From Limosilactobacillus fastidiosus (GTDB taxonomy: Bacteria; Bacillota; Bacilli; Lactobacillales; Lactobacillaceae): DNA of 64,000 nucleotides. The translations under genes were made by a program, and so were the position numbers. The stretch is from contig NZ_JACIUZ010000028.1 in assembly GCF_014145505.1 (NCBI RefSeq), forward strand, positions 1-64,000, given 5' to 3'. The notes below the pieces were generated by a model. The model was not told where the DNA came from and searched no databases. It saw only the letters and a program-made list of their open reading frames with translations. The first letter of the stretch is position 1. Each line of letters begins with the position of its first letter. Of this stretch, positions 11,120-20,091 are shown piece after piece.

Positions 11120-11821
11120 ATGAGTTCACCGATATATATTCAAATCCATAATCAACTACGGGAAAATATTGAAGATGGTAAATGGAAGGTTGGCGATAAA
11201 ATTCCTGCTGAACGGGAGCTGGCTAGTCGATTTGGAGTCAGCCGAATGACATTACGCCAAGCAATTCAAGAATTGGTTGATGAAGGAATTCTTGAACGGC
11301 ATGTTGGTTCCGGAACCTTTGTCGCTAATCGAAAAGTCCAAGAAAAAATGTCGGGGGTAACAAGCTTTACAGATTTAATGAAGTCGATTGGTAAGGAGCC
11401 ATCTAGTACAACGATTTCTTACCACTTGACGATTCCCTCCCAAGTTGAAATCGAAAAGCTAGATTTAAGGGACGGCGATCAGGTTATTCGAATGGAACGG
11501 ATTCGTTCAGGAAATGATGTTCCAATCTGCTTTGAAGTGGCAACGATCCCGGCAAGATTAGTTAAGGGATTAAGTAAAAAAGAAGTAACAACTTCTTTTT
11601 GGGAAACACTTGAACATAAGGCCCATCTTTATCCGGGACATGCTGTTCAGCATATTTCTGCTACTAAGGCCAATGAACGGATTGCAACTTACTTAAATGT
11701 TAAACGTGGTGACCCATTATTGCGGATGACACAACTTTCGTATTTACAAGATGGAACACCATTTGAATATGTTCATACCCAATATGTTGGTTCACGATTT
11801 GAGTTCGTTTTGGAGAAATAA
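11120..11821 (+). CDS. GntR-family transcriptional regulator, HutC/NagR-like
   Basis: 233-aa DNA-binding regulator. The N-terminal winged helix-turn-helix (residues about 1-68) includes PIYIQIHNQL, PAERELASRFGVSRMTLRQA and GSGTFV; the C-terminal UTRA effector domain follows (about 90-230; TSFTDLMKS, TPFEYVHTQYVGSRFEF). Overall it resembles NagR/YvoA, which senses glucosamine-6-P or GlcNAc-6-P. The start at 11120 is chosen because GAGGAGG lies 11 bases upstream; an earlier in-frame start at 11075 would place that site inside the gene. No nag genes are in the window, so its regulon lies elsewhere. It precedes pncB by 51 bases, which may be coincidental. Confidence 0.88.
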   Translation: MSSPIYIQIHNQLRENIEDGKWKVGDKIPAERELASRFGVSRMTLRQAIQELVDEGILERHVGSGTFVANRKVQEKMSGVTSFTDLMKSIGKEPSSTTISYHLTIPSQVEIEKLDLRDGDQVIRMERIRSGNDVPICFEVATIPARLVKGLSKKEVTTSFWETLEHKAHLYPGHAVQHISATKANERIATYLNVKRGDPLLRMTQLSYLQDGTPFEYVHTQYVGSRFEFVLEK

Positions 11822-11872
11822 AATTCGTGCTACAATGTTGGTTATTAATTTAATTTGAGAGGATACTAGACA

Positions 11873-13339
11873 ATGAAATTCAATTATCCAGATGATAGTA
11901 CAGCTCTTCATACTGATGCTTATGAACTCAGTATGATGCAAACATATTGGAAACAGGGACAGGAAAATCGGCGTGCCGTTTTTGAAGCTTTTTTCCGTAA
12001 AATGCCTTTCCAAAATGGGTATGCAGTTTTTGCAGGTCTGGATCATATTATTCGTTATATTAAGTCTCTTCACTTTACGGCTAATGATATTGAATATCTT
12101 CGGTCGACGGGGCAATTTGCCGATGATTTTTTGGACTATCTGAAAGACTTTAAATTCACGGGATCTATTAAGAGCTTTGAAGAAGGAGAATTGGTGTTTA
12201 ACCATGAACCGATTCTCCAGGTCGATGCACCGGTGCTCGAGGCCCAATTAATTGAAACAGCATTATTAAACATTCTTAATTATCAAATTATGATTGCTAC
12301 TAAGGCTTCTCGGATCAAGTCGATTGTTGGTGATCAACCAGTGATGGAATTTGGCTCACGACGGGCTCAAGAATTTGACGCTGCTTTGTGGGGAACGCGG
12401 GCTGCCTATATTGGTGGCTTTGATGCAACAAGTAATGTTCGTGCAGGTAAATTATTTGGAATTCCAATTTCTGGGACTCATGCCCATGCCCTAGTTCAGG
12501 CATACCGGAATGATTATGATGCCTTTAAGGCATATGCCCAAACTCACCATGACTGCGTTTTCCTGGTAGATACATTTGATACATTGAAGAGTGGTGTACC
12601 GGCTGCAATAAAGGTGGCCAAGGAATTTGGCGATCAAATTAATTTTCATGGTGTCCGGATTGATAGTGGTGATATGGCCTACCTCTCGAAGCAGGTTCGA
12701 AAGCTACTTGATGATGCTGGGTTTAAAAATGCGAAGATTTACGCTTCCAACGGTCTTGACGAAAAGACAATTCAGAACTTGCAAATGCAGGGAGCTAAGA
12801 TTGACGTTTGGGGAATTGGAACTAAGTTAATCACTGCTTACGACCAACCAACTTTAGGAGCTGTTTATAAGCTAGTTGCCATTGAAGATGAAGATGGCAA
12901 TATGGTTGATACAATTAAGCTTTCGAATAACCTTAGTAAAATGTCTACTCCAGGGAAGAAACAGGTTTGGCGGATTAATGATTGTGCAGATAATAAGAGT
13001 GAAGGGGACTATATTACCCTTGCCGATGAGGATCCCCGTAAGCAACGGTCATTAAATATGTTTAATCCGGACTTCCCACTCCAACAAAAGGATGTTGATG
13101 ATTTTAAAGCCCGTCCCATGTTAAAGGATATTTGGAAAGACGGTCAATTTGTTTATGATGAACCGAGCCTGGAAGAAACACGACAACGGCGAAAGAAAAA
13201 CCTTGATGCATTGTGGGATGAATACAAACGCGATCTTAATCCAGAAGTTTACCCAGTGGATCTGTCACAGAAGTGCTATGATAATAAGCTTAAGATGATT
13301 CACCGGATCCATGAATACGTAAAAACACTTGATAATTAG
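11873..13339 (+). CDS. pncB: Nicotinate phosphoribosyltransferase
   Basis: 488-aa NAD salvage enzyme that joins nicotinate and PRPP to make nicotinate mononucleotide in the cytosol. Signatures include the N-terminal [40 protein letters not shown] near residue 160, [11 protein letters not shown] near 200, VDTFDTL near 233, and RIDSGD near 263. Length fits the bacterial long form. It is followed 11 bases later by nadE, so two steps of niacin-dependent NAD synthesis are coupled. A GAGAGGATACTAGACA leader provides the ribosome site, and a TACAAT box lies about 40 bases upstream. Confidence 0.95.
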   Translation: MKFNYPDDSTALHTDAYELSMMQTYWKQGQENRRAVFEAFFRKMPFQNGYAVFAGLDHIIRYIKSLHFTANDIEYLRSTGQFADDFLDYLKDFKFTGSIKSFEEGELVFNHEPILQVDAPVLEAQLIETALLNILNYQIMIATKASRIKSIVGDQPVMEFGSRRAQEFDAALWGTRAAYIGGFDATSNVRAGKLFGIPISGTHAHALVQAYRNDYDAFKAYAQTHHDCVFLVDTFDTLKSGVPAAIKVAKEFGDQINFHGVRIDSGDMAYLSKQVRKLLDDAGFKNAKIYASNGLDEKTIQNLQMQGAKIDVWGIGTKLITAYDQPTLGAVYKLVAIEDEDGNMVDTIKLSNNLSKMSTPGKKQVWRINDCADNKSEGDYITLADEDPRKQRSLNMFNPDFPLQQKDVDDFKARPMLKDIWKDGQFVYDEPSLEETRQRRKKNLDALWDEYKRDLNPEVYPVDLSQKCYDNKLKMIHRIHEYVKTLDN

Positions 13340-13350
13340 GGGGCAGAAAG

Positions 13351-14178
13351 ATGACTAGTTTACAAGAAACAATCATTGAGACGCTTCATGTACGACCAGA
13401 GATCGATCCAAAGGCGGAAGTTGAGCAACGGGTTGAATTCTTAGCAGACTTCCTCAAAAAGACGGGGATGAAGACTTTAGTCCTAGGAATCTCTGGTGGT
13501 CAGGATTCTTCATTAGCAGGACGTTTATCACAGTTAGCAGTTGAGAAGCTTCGTCAAGAAACGAACGATCAAGCCTATCAATTTATTGCAGTTCGCTTAC
13601 CTTATGGTGAACAAGCGGATGAATCAGATGCGATGATGGCAATTGACCAGTTTATCCATCCTGATAAGATAATGCGGGTTAACATTAAGCCTGCTACAGA
13701 CGCGATGTTTGATTCGTTAACAACTGCTGGTGCTAACATTAGTGACTTTAATAAAGGGAATATTAAGGCCCGTGAACGGATGATTGTCCAATACGCAATT
13801 GCGGGTGAACATGGGGGTGCCGTTGTGGGAACTGATCATGCGGCAGAAGCGGTCACTGGATTTTATACTAAATTTGGGGATGGTGGTGCTGATATTACAC
13901 CACTCTCCGGCTTGGATAAACGACAAGGAAAAGTCTTGCTGGAATACCTTGGTGCTCCAGCGCACTTGTATGAAAAGGTTCCAACGGCTGATTTGGAAGA
14001 TGACAAACCAATGCTTCCGGATGAGAAGGCCCTTGGAGTTTCCTACCAAGAAATTGATGATTACCTTGAGGGAAAAGAGGTTAGTCCTCAAGCAGCAACG
14101 ACAATTGAAGGCTGGTACAAGAAGACACAACATAAGCGTCACCAGCCAATTAATCCCGCTGATACTTGGTGGCGGTAA
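13351..14178 (+). CDS. nadE: NH3-dependent NAD+ synthetase
   Basis: 275-aa enzyme that amidates nicotinate adenine dinucleotide to NAD+ using ATP and ammonia. The P-loop-like motif GISGGQDSS lies at residues about 46-54, and [19 protein letters not shown] with DITPLSGL near 165-190 is the conserved synthetase block. There is no nitrilase/glutaminase domain, so it uses ammonia. It follows pncB with 11 bases between them and precedes tex by 20 bases, so all three are probably cotranscribed. Confidence 0.95.
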   Translation: MTSLQETIIETLHVRPEIDPKAEVEQRVEFLADFLKKTGMKTLVLGISGGQDSSLAGRLSQLAVEKLRQETNDQAYQFIAVRLPYGEQADESDAMMAIDQFIHPDKIMRVNIKPATDAMFDSLTTAGANISDFNKGNIKARERMIVQYAIAGEHGGAVVGTDHAAEAVTGFYTKFGDGGADITPLSGLDKRQGKVLLEYLGAPAHLYEKVPTADLEDDKPMLPDEKALGVSYQEIDDYLEGKEVSPQAATTIEGWYKKTQHKRHQPINPADTWWR

Positions 14179-14198
14179 AACGATCGACGGAGGATTGT

Positions 14199-16376
14199 AT
14201 GGACGAAAAAGCAATTAAGTTAGTTAGTAAACAACTTCCAAAACTACGTGAATCACAGATTAAGGCATCTTTGAAGTTAATGGATGAAGGAGACACGATT
14301 CCGTTTATTGCCCGGTACCGGAAAGAGGCTACCGGAACGTTGGATGAAGTTCAACTTCAGGAAATTCATGATCAATATCGGCATGCAACATCATTACTTG
14401 ATCGGCAGCAAACCGTTATTAATAAGATTAAGGAAGCTGGTAAGCTAACTCCGGCCTTAGAGAAGCAAATCTTGGCTGCAACGGAACTCCAAACGGTTGA
14501 AGACCTTTACTTGCCTTATAAGCAAAAACGGCAAACAAAAGCGCAGGTAGCCCGGGAACATGGTTTAGCACCCCTTGCTAATTGGTTATTAACATACTCA
14601 GACGATGACCCACAAACTGAGGCGGCAAAGTACCTCAATGATGACGTTGAAACGATTGAGGATGCTTTGGATGGCGCTCACGAAATCTTAGCTGAAGCAA
14701 TTAGTGAAATGTCAACTGTTCGGAGTTGGTTAAGAAACTTTATGAATCAACATGGTCAATTGGTAACTACTGTTAAGCGAAACGGTAATGAAAAGGATGA
14801 ACTAAAAACTTACGAGCAGTACTACGACTTTACGAGTCCGGTAAAAGAATTAAGTTCTTACCAGATCCTGGCAATTAACCGTGGAGAAAAGGAAGGTGTC
14901 CTAAACGTTAAGGTCACCGTAGATGATGACGCGGTGCTCAATTACCTTCACTTTCGGTTAATCCGGACAAGTAAGGAGAATGCGGCTGTTAAGTTGATTG
15001 AAGAGGCCTATGCTGACTCCTATAAGCGTTTCTTGGGTCCAGCAATTGAACGGGAGATTCGCCGCCAATTAACGGAAAATGCGGACCAGCAAGCGATAAA
15101 AGTATTTGGAGAAAATCTTTATCATTTATTGATGCAAGCGCCAATTAAGGGAAAAGTTGTTCTTGGCTTTGATCCTGCTTACCGGACGGGATGTAAGTTA
15201 GCTGTTTTGGATGAAAACGGAAAGTTCCTTACTAAGGCCGTTATTTATCCCCACAAGCCAGCGCCTGAAGAAGATCGAGTAAAAGCTGAAGGTCAGTTAA
15301 TTGATCTGATCGAAAAGTATCGTGTTGAGATGATCGCAATCGGTAACGGAACAGCAAGTCGGGAATCTGAACAGTTTGTTGTGAATACCTTGAATAAAAT
15401 CAAGCGACCTGTCTATTACGTAATTGTTAATGAAGCGGGTGCCTCTGTATACTCGGCAAGTAAGGAGGCGCGGAATGAGTTTCCTGATCTTCATGTTGAA
15501 CAACGAAGTGCGATCAGCATTGGTCGACGGCTTCAGGATCCACTCGCCGAATTAGTTAAGATTGATCCACAAGCGATTGGTGTTGGTCAGTACCAACACG
15601 ATTTGCCGAAAAAAGAGCTCTCGGGTGAATTAGATGCCGTTGTGGAGCGAGCCGTTAATCGGGTTGGCGTTAATCTTAATACCGCAAGTTACCAACTTCT
15701 CACTCAGATTTCTGGTCTGAATAAGACTACGGCAAAAAATATAGTTAAGTATCGTGATGAACATGGTAAGTATACTAACCGAAAACAATTAAAAGATGTC
15801 CCAAGGTTGGGACCAAAAGCTTATCAACAATCTGTTGGGTTCTTGCGAATTGTTAACGGAGATAACCCTCTCGATAATACTGATGTTCATCCGGAAAGTT
15901 ATCCAATTGCAAAGAAGATCATGGAAGCTGCTGAGATTAATGTTGATAGTCTTGGCTCGTCAGTAGCTGAAAAGCAGTTAAAGAAGATCAATATTAAGAA
16001 CTTTACTAGTGAAAAAGCTGGTGAAGAAACGGTGAAGGATATCATTGCTTCACTTCAAAAGTCAGGTCGTGATTTGCGTGATTCAATGCCAGCACCATTG
16101 CTTCGTCAGGACGTAATGAAGATTGATGATCTTAAGACGGGGATGAAACTTCAGGGGACCGTTAGAAATGTTGTAGACTTTGGCGCCTTTGTTGATATTG
16201 GTGTGAAGCATGATGGCTTAGTTCACGTTTCAAAGATGAGTAAGCAATTTATTAGGGATCCACGTGCTGCAGTTTCTGTTGGTGACATTGTGGATGTTTG
16301 GATTGAAGACGTTGATCTTAAACGTCAACGAATTCAACTAACAATGATTGCACCACAAGATGAAGAAAATGCGTAA
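14199..16376 (+). CDS. tex: Tex-family RNA-binding protein (YqgF and S1 domains)
   Basis: 725-aa nucleic-acid-binding protein of the Tex/YhgF family, linked in other bacteria to transcription accessory functions. Order: N-terminal Tex domain (residues about 1-190), YqgF/RNase H-like fold (about 320-450; VVLGFDPAYRTGCKLAVLD), HhH helices (about 490-560; LNTASYQLLTQISGL), and C-terminal S1 domain (about 645-715; LQGTVRNVVDFGAFVDIG, HDGLVHVS). The start at ATG 14199 is preferred because GGAGG lies 6 bases upstream; an in-frame start at 14166 would run into nadE. Its stop overlaps the next gene by 8 bases. Confidence 0.93.
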   Translation: MDEKAIKLVSKQLPKLRESQIKASLKLMDEGDTIPFIARYRKEATGTLDEVQLQEIHDQYRHATSLLDRQQTVINKIKEAGKLTPALEKQILAATELQTVEDLYLPYKQKRQTKAQVAREHGLAPLANWLLTYSDDDPQTEAAKYLNDDVETIEDALDGAHEILAEAISEMSTVRSWLRNFMNQHGQLVTTVKRNGNEKDELKTYEQYYDFTSPVKELSSYQILAINRGEKEGVLNVKVTVDDDAVLNYLHFRLIRTSKENAAVKLIEEAYADSYKRFLGPAIEREIRRQLTENADQQAIKVFGENLYHLLMQAPIKGKVVLGFDPAYRTGCKLAVLDENGKFLTKAVIYPHKPAPEEDRVKAEGQLIDLIEKYRVEMIAIGNGTASRESEQFVVNTLNKIKRPVYYVIVNEAGASVYSASKEARNEFPDLHVEQRSAISIGRRLQDPLAELVKIDPQAIGVGQYQHDLPKKELSGELDAVVERAVNRVGVNLNTASYQLLTQISGLNKTTAKNIVKYRDEHGKYTNRKQLKDVPRLGPKAYQQSVGFLRIVNGDNPLDNTDVHPESYPIAKKIMEAAEINVDSLGSSVAEKQLKKINIKNFTSEKAGEETVKDIIASLQKSGRDLRDSMPAPLLRQDVMKIDDLKTGMKLQGTVRNVVDFGAFVDIGVKHDGLVHVSKMSKQFIRDPRAAVSVGDIVDVWIEDVDLKRQRIQLTMIAPQDEENA

Positions 16377-16821
16377 TCAGCAATTACAAGAACTAACTGA
16401 AAAATGGTCGATGGAGTATTTTCAGCGGCCATTTCTACATCGGATCTTCTTTAATTCCCGTTTACGAACTACTGGTGGACGTTACCATCTTGATGATCAT
16501 CATATTGATATTAATCCGTTAATGTACACTGAATTTGATTTAGATAATTTAAAACGGGTGGTTCTTCATGAACTTTGTCACTATCATTTACACTTGACTA
16601 ATCGTGATTATCATCACCGAAGTGCGGATTTTCGTCAGTTACTGGTTCGTGTAGGCGGTTCACGATATGCTCCGGTAACGAGTAGAGCTACGCGAAGAAC
16701 ACGCCACTATTGGAGTTATCAATGTAAGGGATGTGGAGTCCAAATTCTCCGTCAACGACGATTTAATACTGAGCGGTACGTATGTCGTCGGTGTGGGCAC
16801 CATTTTATTCAAAAAAACTGA
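16369..16821 (+). CDS. SprT-like zinc metalloprotein
   Basis: 150-aa SprT-like protein. The zinc/catalytic motif HELCHYHLH is at residues about 65-73, and a C-terminal zinc ribbon has paired cysteines (CKGCG and CRRCG). FFNSRLRTTGGRY near residue 24 is typical of the Firmicutes SprT family, whose function is unproven. The start is taken at ATG 16369, overlapping the tex stop, because the MRNQQLQEL start aligns with the family; ATG at 16348 or 16360 is possible. No strong ribosome site is visible, so translation is probably coupled to tex. Confidence 0.85.
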   Translation: MRNQQLQELTEKWSMEYFQRPFLHRIFFNSRLRTTGGRYHLDDHHIDINPLMYTEFDLDNLKRVVLHELCHYHLHLTNRDYHHRSADFRQLLVRVGGSRYAPVTSRATRRTRHYWSYQCKGCGVQILRQRRFNTERYVCRRCGHHFIQKN

Positions 16822-16830
16822 AAAAAGTTA

Positions 16831-16859
16831 TTGCCAACGAATAAGTATCTTGCTATAAT
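16831..16859 (+). promoter_or_regulatory. Promoter of tRNA-Leu
   Basis: TTGCCA, 17-base spacer, TATAAT, with tRNA-Leu beginning 19 bases downstream. Confidence 0.8.
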
Positions 16860-16878
16860 AATATTCGTTGGTTGATAT

Positions 16879-16964
16879 GCGGCCGTGGCGGAACTGGCAG
16901 ACGCGTAAGATTAAGGATCTTATGGTCGATTATGACCGTGGAGGTTCAAGTCCTCTCGGCCGCA
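16879..16964 (+). tRNA. tRNA-Leu (AAG)
   Basis: 86-nt class II tRNA with acceptor GCGGCCG/CGGCCGC and a long variable arm. The anticodon stem TAAGA/TCTTA encloses loop TTAAGGA, so positions 34-36 read AAG (codon CUU). A genomic A34 is uncommon for bacterial tRNAs other than tRNA-Arg(ACG). Confidence 0.93.
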
Positions 16965-16969
16965 CTAAT

Positions 16970-17006
16970 AAAGCACTTAACTTTTTGGTTAAGTGCTTTT
17001 TTCGTT
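16970..17006 (+). terminator. Terminator of tRNA-Leu
   Basis: AAAGCACTTAA / TTAAGTGCTTT hairpin followed by TTT, just after the tRNA. Confidence 0.85.
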
Positions 17007-17091
17007 TAAAAATTAACCGAAATCAGTTTTTAATGAAGAAAATAACTATTATTAATTTTACCTTGGTTAGAAAATCCTATCTTTACAGTGA

Positions 17092-17105
17092 TGAAAGCGC
17101 TATAC
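17092..17105 (+). promoter_or_regulatory. Candidate cre (CcpA) site before lacL
   Basis: TGAAAGCGCTATAC matches the cre consensus TGWAANCGNTNWCA at 12 of 14 positions, including the central CG. It overlaps a -10-like TATACT (17101-17106), 36 bases before lacL. That fits catabolite repression of lactose use. Motif match only. Confidence 0.45.
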
Positions 17106-17141
17106 TTAAACTGTAATGATTTTTAAGGAGGAACTTTGTCG

Positions 17142-19091
17142 ATGGAAGCAGAGATAAAATGGTTAGATAATCCAGAGATTTTCCGGGTTAATCAATTACC
17201 GGCGCATAGTGACCATCATTTCTACCGTAATTATGTAGAGTGGCAACAGCATAAAAGTAGTTTTGAACAAAGCTTGGATGGTCAGTGGCAGTTTAAGTTT
17301 GCCCAAACGCCTCAGGAAAGGGTTAAAGATTTTTATAAAGTTGACTTTGACGCTAGTAACTTTGGGCACATTAAAGTTCCTAGTGAAATTGAATTAAGTG
17401 ATTATACACAAAATAATTACATTAATACCCTGATGCCGTGGGAAGGAAAAATTTTCCGGCGTCCTGCTTATGCCTTGAGCCAGGATGATCCTGAAGAAGG
17501 ATCGTTTAGTGAAGGGAAGGATAACACCGTTGGCCTTTACCTGAAGCATTTTGACTTAAATGATGAACTTCGGGGGAAGCAAATTCGGGTTCGCTTCGAA
17601 GGCGTTGAACGGTCAATGTACCTATGGCTTAATGGTCACTTTATTGGATATGCAGAAGATAGCTTTACGCCCTCTGAGTTTGATTTGACACCTTATATTC
17701 AGGATGAAGATAACGTGATAGCGGTAGAAGTATTTAAGCACAGTACCGCTTCCTGGATTGAAGATCAGGATATGTTCCGTTTCTCTGGTATTTTTAGGAG
17801 TGTTGAACTACTCGCCCAACCGGTAACTCACCTGGAGGACTTTACCTTGAAGCCACGGGTAGCTGATAATTACCGTGATGGTGAGTTAGCAATTGATCTT
17901 GCTTTTGTTGGCGAGCAAGCTGGTAATGTCCATCTTGTGGTAAAGGATCATGATGGCAAGACCTTACTTGATGAAACAAAGCCAGTTACCGAAAAAGTTA
18001 CAGTTGAACCGCACGAATTTAAGGATGTCCACCTTTGGGATAACCATGATCCATACCTCTATCAACTTTTGATCGAAGTTAAGGATGCTAAAGGAAACCT
18101 CCTTGAATTGGTTCCTTACCAATTTGGTTTCCGGAGGATTGAAATTAGCCCAGAACACGTTGTCCTGTTAAACGGAAAGCGCCTCATTATTAATGGAGTT
18201 AACCGTCACGAGTGGGATGATCACCGTGGTCGTTCAGTCACAATGAAGGATATGCTTAGTGATATCCATACCTTCAAAGAAAATAATATTAATGCTGTCC
18301 GGACATGTCACTATCCAGATCAGATCCCTTGGTATTACCTTTGTGATCAAAATGGAATTTACATGATGGCCGAAAATAACCTTGAATCACACGCTACCTG
18401 GCAAAAGATGGGGGCAGTTGAACCATCATATAACGTTCCTGGTTCTGTTCCTCAATGGCGTGAAGTTGTTGTTGACCGTGCGCGAAGTAACTATGAATTC
18501 TTCAAAAACCATACCGCAATTCTTTTCTGGTCACTTGGGAATGAATCATTTGCCGGTGATAACCTTGTAGCTATGCAACAATTCTATAAGGAACATGATG
18601 ATAGCCGTTTGGTTCACTATGAAGGTGTTTGTCACACACATGATTACAGCGACCAAATTCCAAGTTTAAATAAGGAAAACTACCTTCCTCAAGGAGAAAC
18701 TCATGATTATCGTGATGAGTTATCAGACGTAGAAAGTTGGATGTACTTACCACCAAAGCAGGTTGAAGAATATTTGAAGAATAATCCGGATAAGCCATTT
18801 ATGGAATGTGAATACATGCATGATATGGGTAATTCTGTTGGTGGAATGGGATCTTACATTAAACTCCTTGATAAGTACCCACAATATTTCGGTGGCTTTA
18901 TTTGGGACTTTATTGATCAGGCACTTCAAGTAAAGGATCCAATCAGTGGACAAATGGTTATGCGTTATGGTGGTGATTTTGATGATCGTCATTCAGACTA
19001 TGAATTTTCTGGCGATGGTCTAATGTTTGCCGATCGGACACCTAAACCAGCTATGCAGGAGGTACGGTATTACTATGGCTTACACAAATAA
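17142..19091 (+). CDS. lacL: Beta-galactosidase large subunit (GH2)
   Basis: 649-aa large subunit of the heterodimeric LacLM beta-galactosidase, hydrolysing lactose to glucose and galactose in the cytosol. GH2 domains run from the N-terminal sugar-binding fold (residues about 30-215) through an Ig-like domain to the TIM barrel. The acid/base Glu468 is in GNES and the nucleophile Glu557 in [12 protein letters not shown] near 350 is the GH2 signature. The start is ATG 17142 (AAGGAGG ends 10 bases upstream); a TTG at 17136 is too close to that site. The small subunit gene overlaps the last 17 bases, as in L. reuteri lacLM. No lactose permease is adjacent. Confidence 0.96.
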   Translation: MEAEIKWLDNPEIFRVNQLPAHSDHHFYRNYVEWQQHKSSFEQSLDGQWQFKFAQTPQERVKDFYKVDFDASNFGHIKVPSEIELSDYTQNNYINTLMPWEGKIFRRPAYALSQDDPEEGSFSEGKDNTVGLYLKHFDLNDELRGKQIRVRFEGVERSMYLWLNGHFIGYAEDSFTPSEFDLTPYIQDEDNVIAVEVFKHSTASWIEDQDMFRFSGIFRSVELLAQPVTHLEDFTLKPRVADNYRDGELAIDLAFVGEQAGNVHLVVKDHDGKTLLDETKPVTEKVTVEPHEFKDVHLWDNHDPYLYQLLIEVKDAKGNLLELVPYQFGFRRIEISPEHVVLLNGKRLIINGVNRHEWDDHRGRSVTMKDMLSDIHTFKENNINAVRTCHYPDQIPWYYLCDQNGIYMMAENNLESHATWQKMGAVEPSYNVPGSVPQWREVVVDRARSNYEFFKNHTAILFWSLGNESFAGDNLVAMQQFYKEHDDSRLVHYEGVCHTHDYSDQIPSLNKENYLPQGETHDYRDELSDVESWMYLPPKQVEEYLKNNPDKPFMECEYMHDMGNSVGGMGSYIKLLDKYPQYFGGFIWDFIDQALQVKDPISGQMVMRYGGDFDDRHSDYEFSGDGLMFADRTPKPAMQEVRYYYGLHK

Positions 19092-20043
19092 AATGCACGT
19101 GATCTACGGTGACGGAACGTTAGGACTTGGTGGGGATAATTTCCACTATATCTTTAGTTATGAAAAAGGTGGCCTGGAATCGTTAAAGTTAAATGGCAAA
19201 GAATGGCTTTATCGGGTTCCAACACCGACCTTCTGGCGCGCCACAACTGATAATGATCGGGGAAGTGGCTTTAATATTAAGTCTGCTCAATGGCTGGCAG
19301 CTGATACTTTTAGTAAATGTCTTAATGATCAAACTGACTTAGTAGTTGATGATCGTCACTTTGATCACTTGCCAGTTGCTCCAGAAACAAATAAGTTTAC
19401 TAATCACGAGACGGCAAATAAAGTAAAAATTACTTTTACCTATGAAACATTAACTGTTCCTGCAACCAAGGTCACTGTAACCTATGTGGTTGGCGCTACT
19501 GGGCAAATTAATGTTAGTGCCCATTATTTTGGCCATGAAGATCTTCCCGGCTTACCAGTTTTTGGCCTACGTTTTATCATGCCAACACTAGCAACTGGCT
19601 TTGACTACGAGGGACTATCTGGCGAAACATATCCTGACCGAATGGCTGGGGCTCGTCACGGTAAGTACCATGTTGACGGTCTTCCGGTTACCCCATACTT
19701 AGTTCCTCAAGAAAATGGGATGCACATGGAAACTGGACAACTCAGCATTACCCGGGAAATAACTGAAAATAATGCTGATCATTCTGCTGAGCCGTTCTCC
19801 TTAAAGATTAGTCAAGAAGATCAGCCATTTAACTTTAGCTGTTTACCATACACTGCTGAAGAACTTGAGTCAGCAACCCATATTGAAGAATTACCGTTAG
19901 CACGACGAACGGTATTGGTAATGGCTGGTGCTGTTCGTGGTGTTGGGGGAATTGATAGTTGGGGTGCAGATGTTGAAAAGCAATATCACATTCCAGCTGA
20001 TCAAGATATCGAATTTTCATTTATAATTAACCCTACTAAATAG
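19075..20043 (+). CDS. lacM: Beta-galactosidase small subunit
   Basis: 322-aa small subunit equivalent to the C-terminal GH2 domain 5 of single-chain LacZ (galactose-mutarotase-like fold). Recognisable blocks are [21 protein letters not shown] near residue 45 and [15 protein letters not shown] near residue 160. ATG 19075 is chosen because GCAGGAGGT (19056-19064) lies 10 bases upstream, giving MAYTNKMHV; an earlier in-frame start has no ribosome site. Its start lies inside lacL (17-base overlap), so translation is probably coupled and 1:1. It ends 8 bases before a strong bidirectional terminator. Confidence 0.96.
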   Translation: MAYTNKMHVIYGDGTLGLGGDNFHYIFSYEKGGLESLKLNGKEWLYRVPTPTFWRATTDNDRGSGFNIKSAQWLAADTFSKCLNDQTDLVVDDRHFDHLPVAPETNKFTNHETANKVKITFTYETLTVPATKVTVTYVVGATGQINVSAHYFGHEDLPGLPVFGLRFIMPTLATGFDYEGLSGETYPDRMAGARHGKYHVDGLPVTPYLVPQENGMHMETGQLSITREITENNADHSAEPFSLKISQEDQPFNFSCLPYTAEELESATHIEELPLARRTVLVMAGAVRGVGGIDSWGADVEKQYHIPADQDIEFSFIINPTK

Positions 20044-20050
20044 TAAATTA

Positions 20051-20086
20051 AAATACGCCTCTGGGTATGTGTCCAGAGGCGTATTT
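20051..20086. terminator. Bidirectional terminator between lacM and the convergent membrane protein gene
   Basis: 14-bp perfect stem AAATACGCCTCTGG and complement with an 8-nt loop, flanked by A and T tracts. It serves lacM on the + strand and the gene ending at 20092 on the - strand. Confidence 0.85.
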
Positions 20087-20091
20087 AGTGT

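Noticed and set aside
16868-17116. 82-residue frame over tRNA-Leu
   Set aside because: It overlaps the tRNA and its terminator and has no ribosome site; not a gene.
19027-19074. Upstream extension of lacM
   Set aside because: The in-frame ATG at 19027 has no ribosome site, whereas CAGGAGGT lies just before 19075, giving the 17-base overlap known for lacLM.
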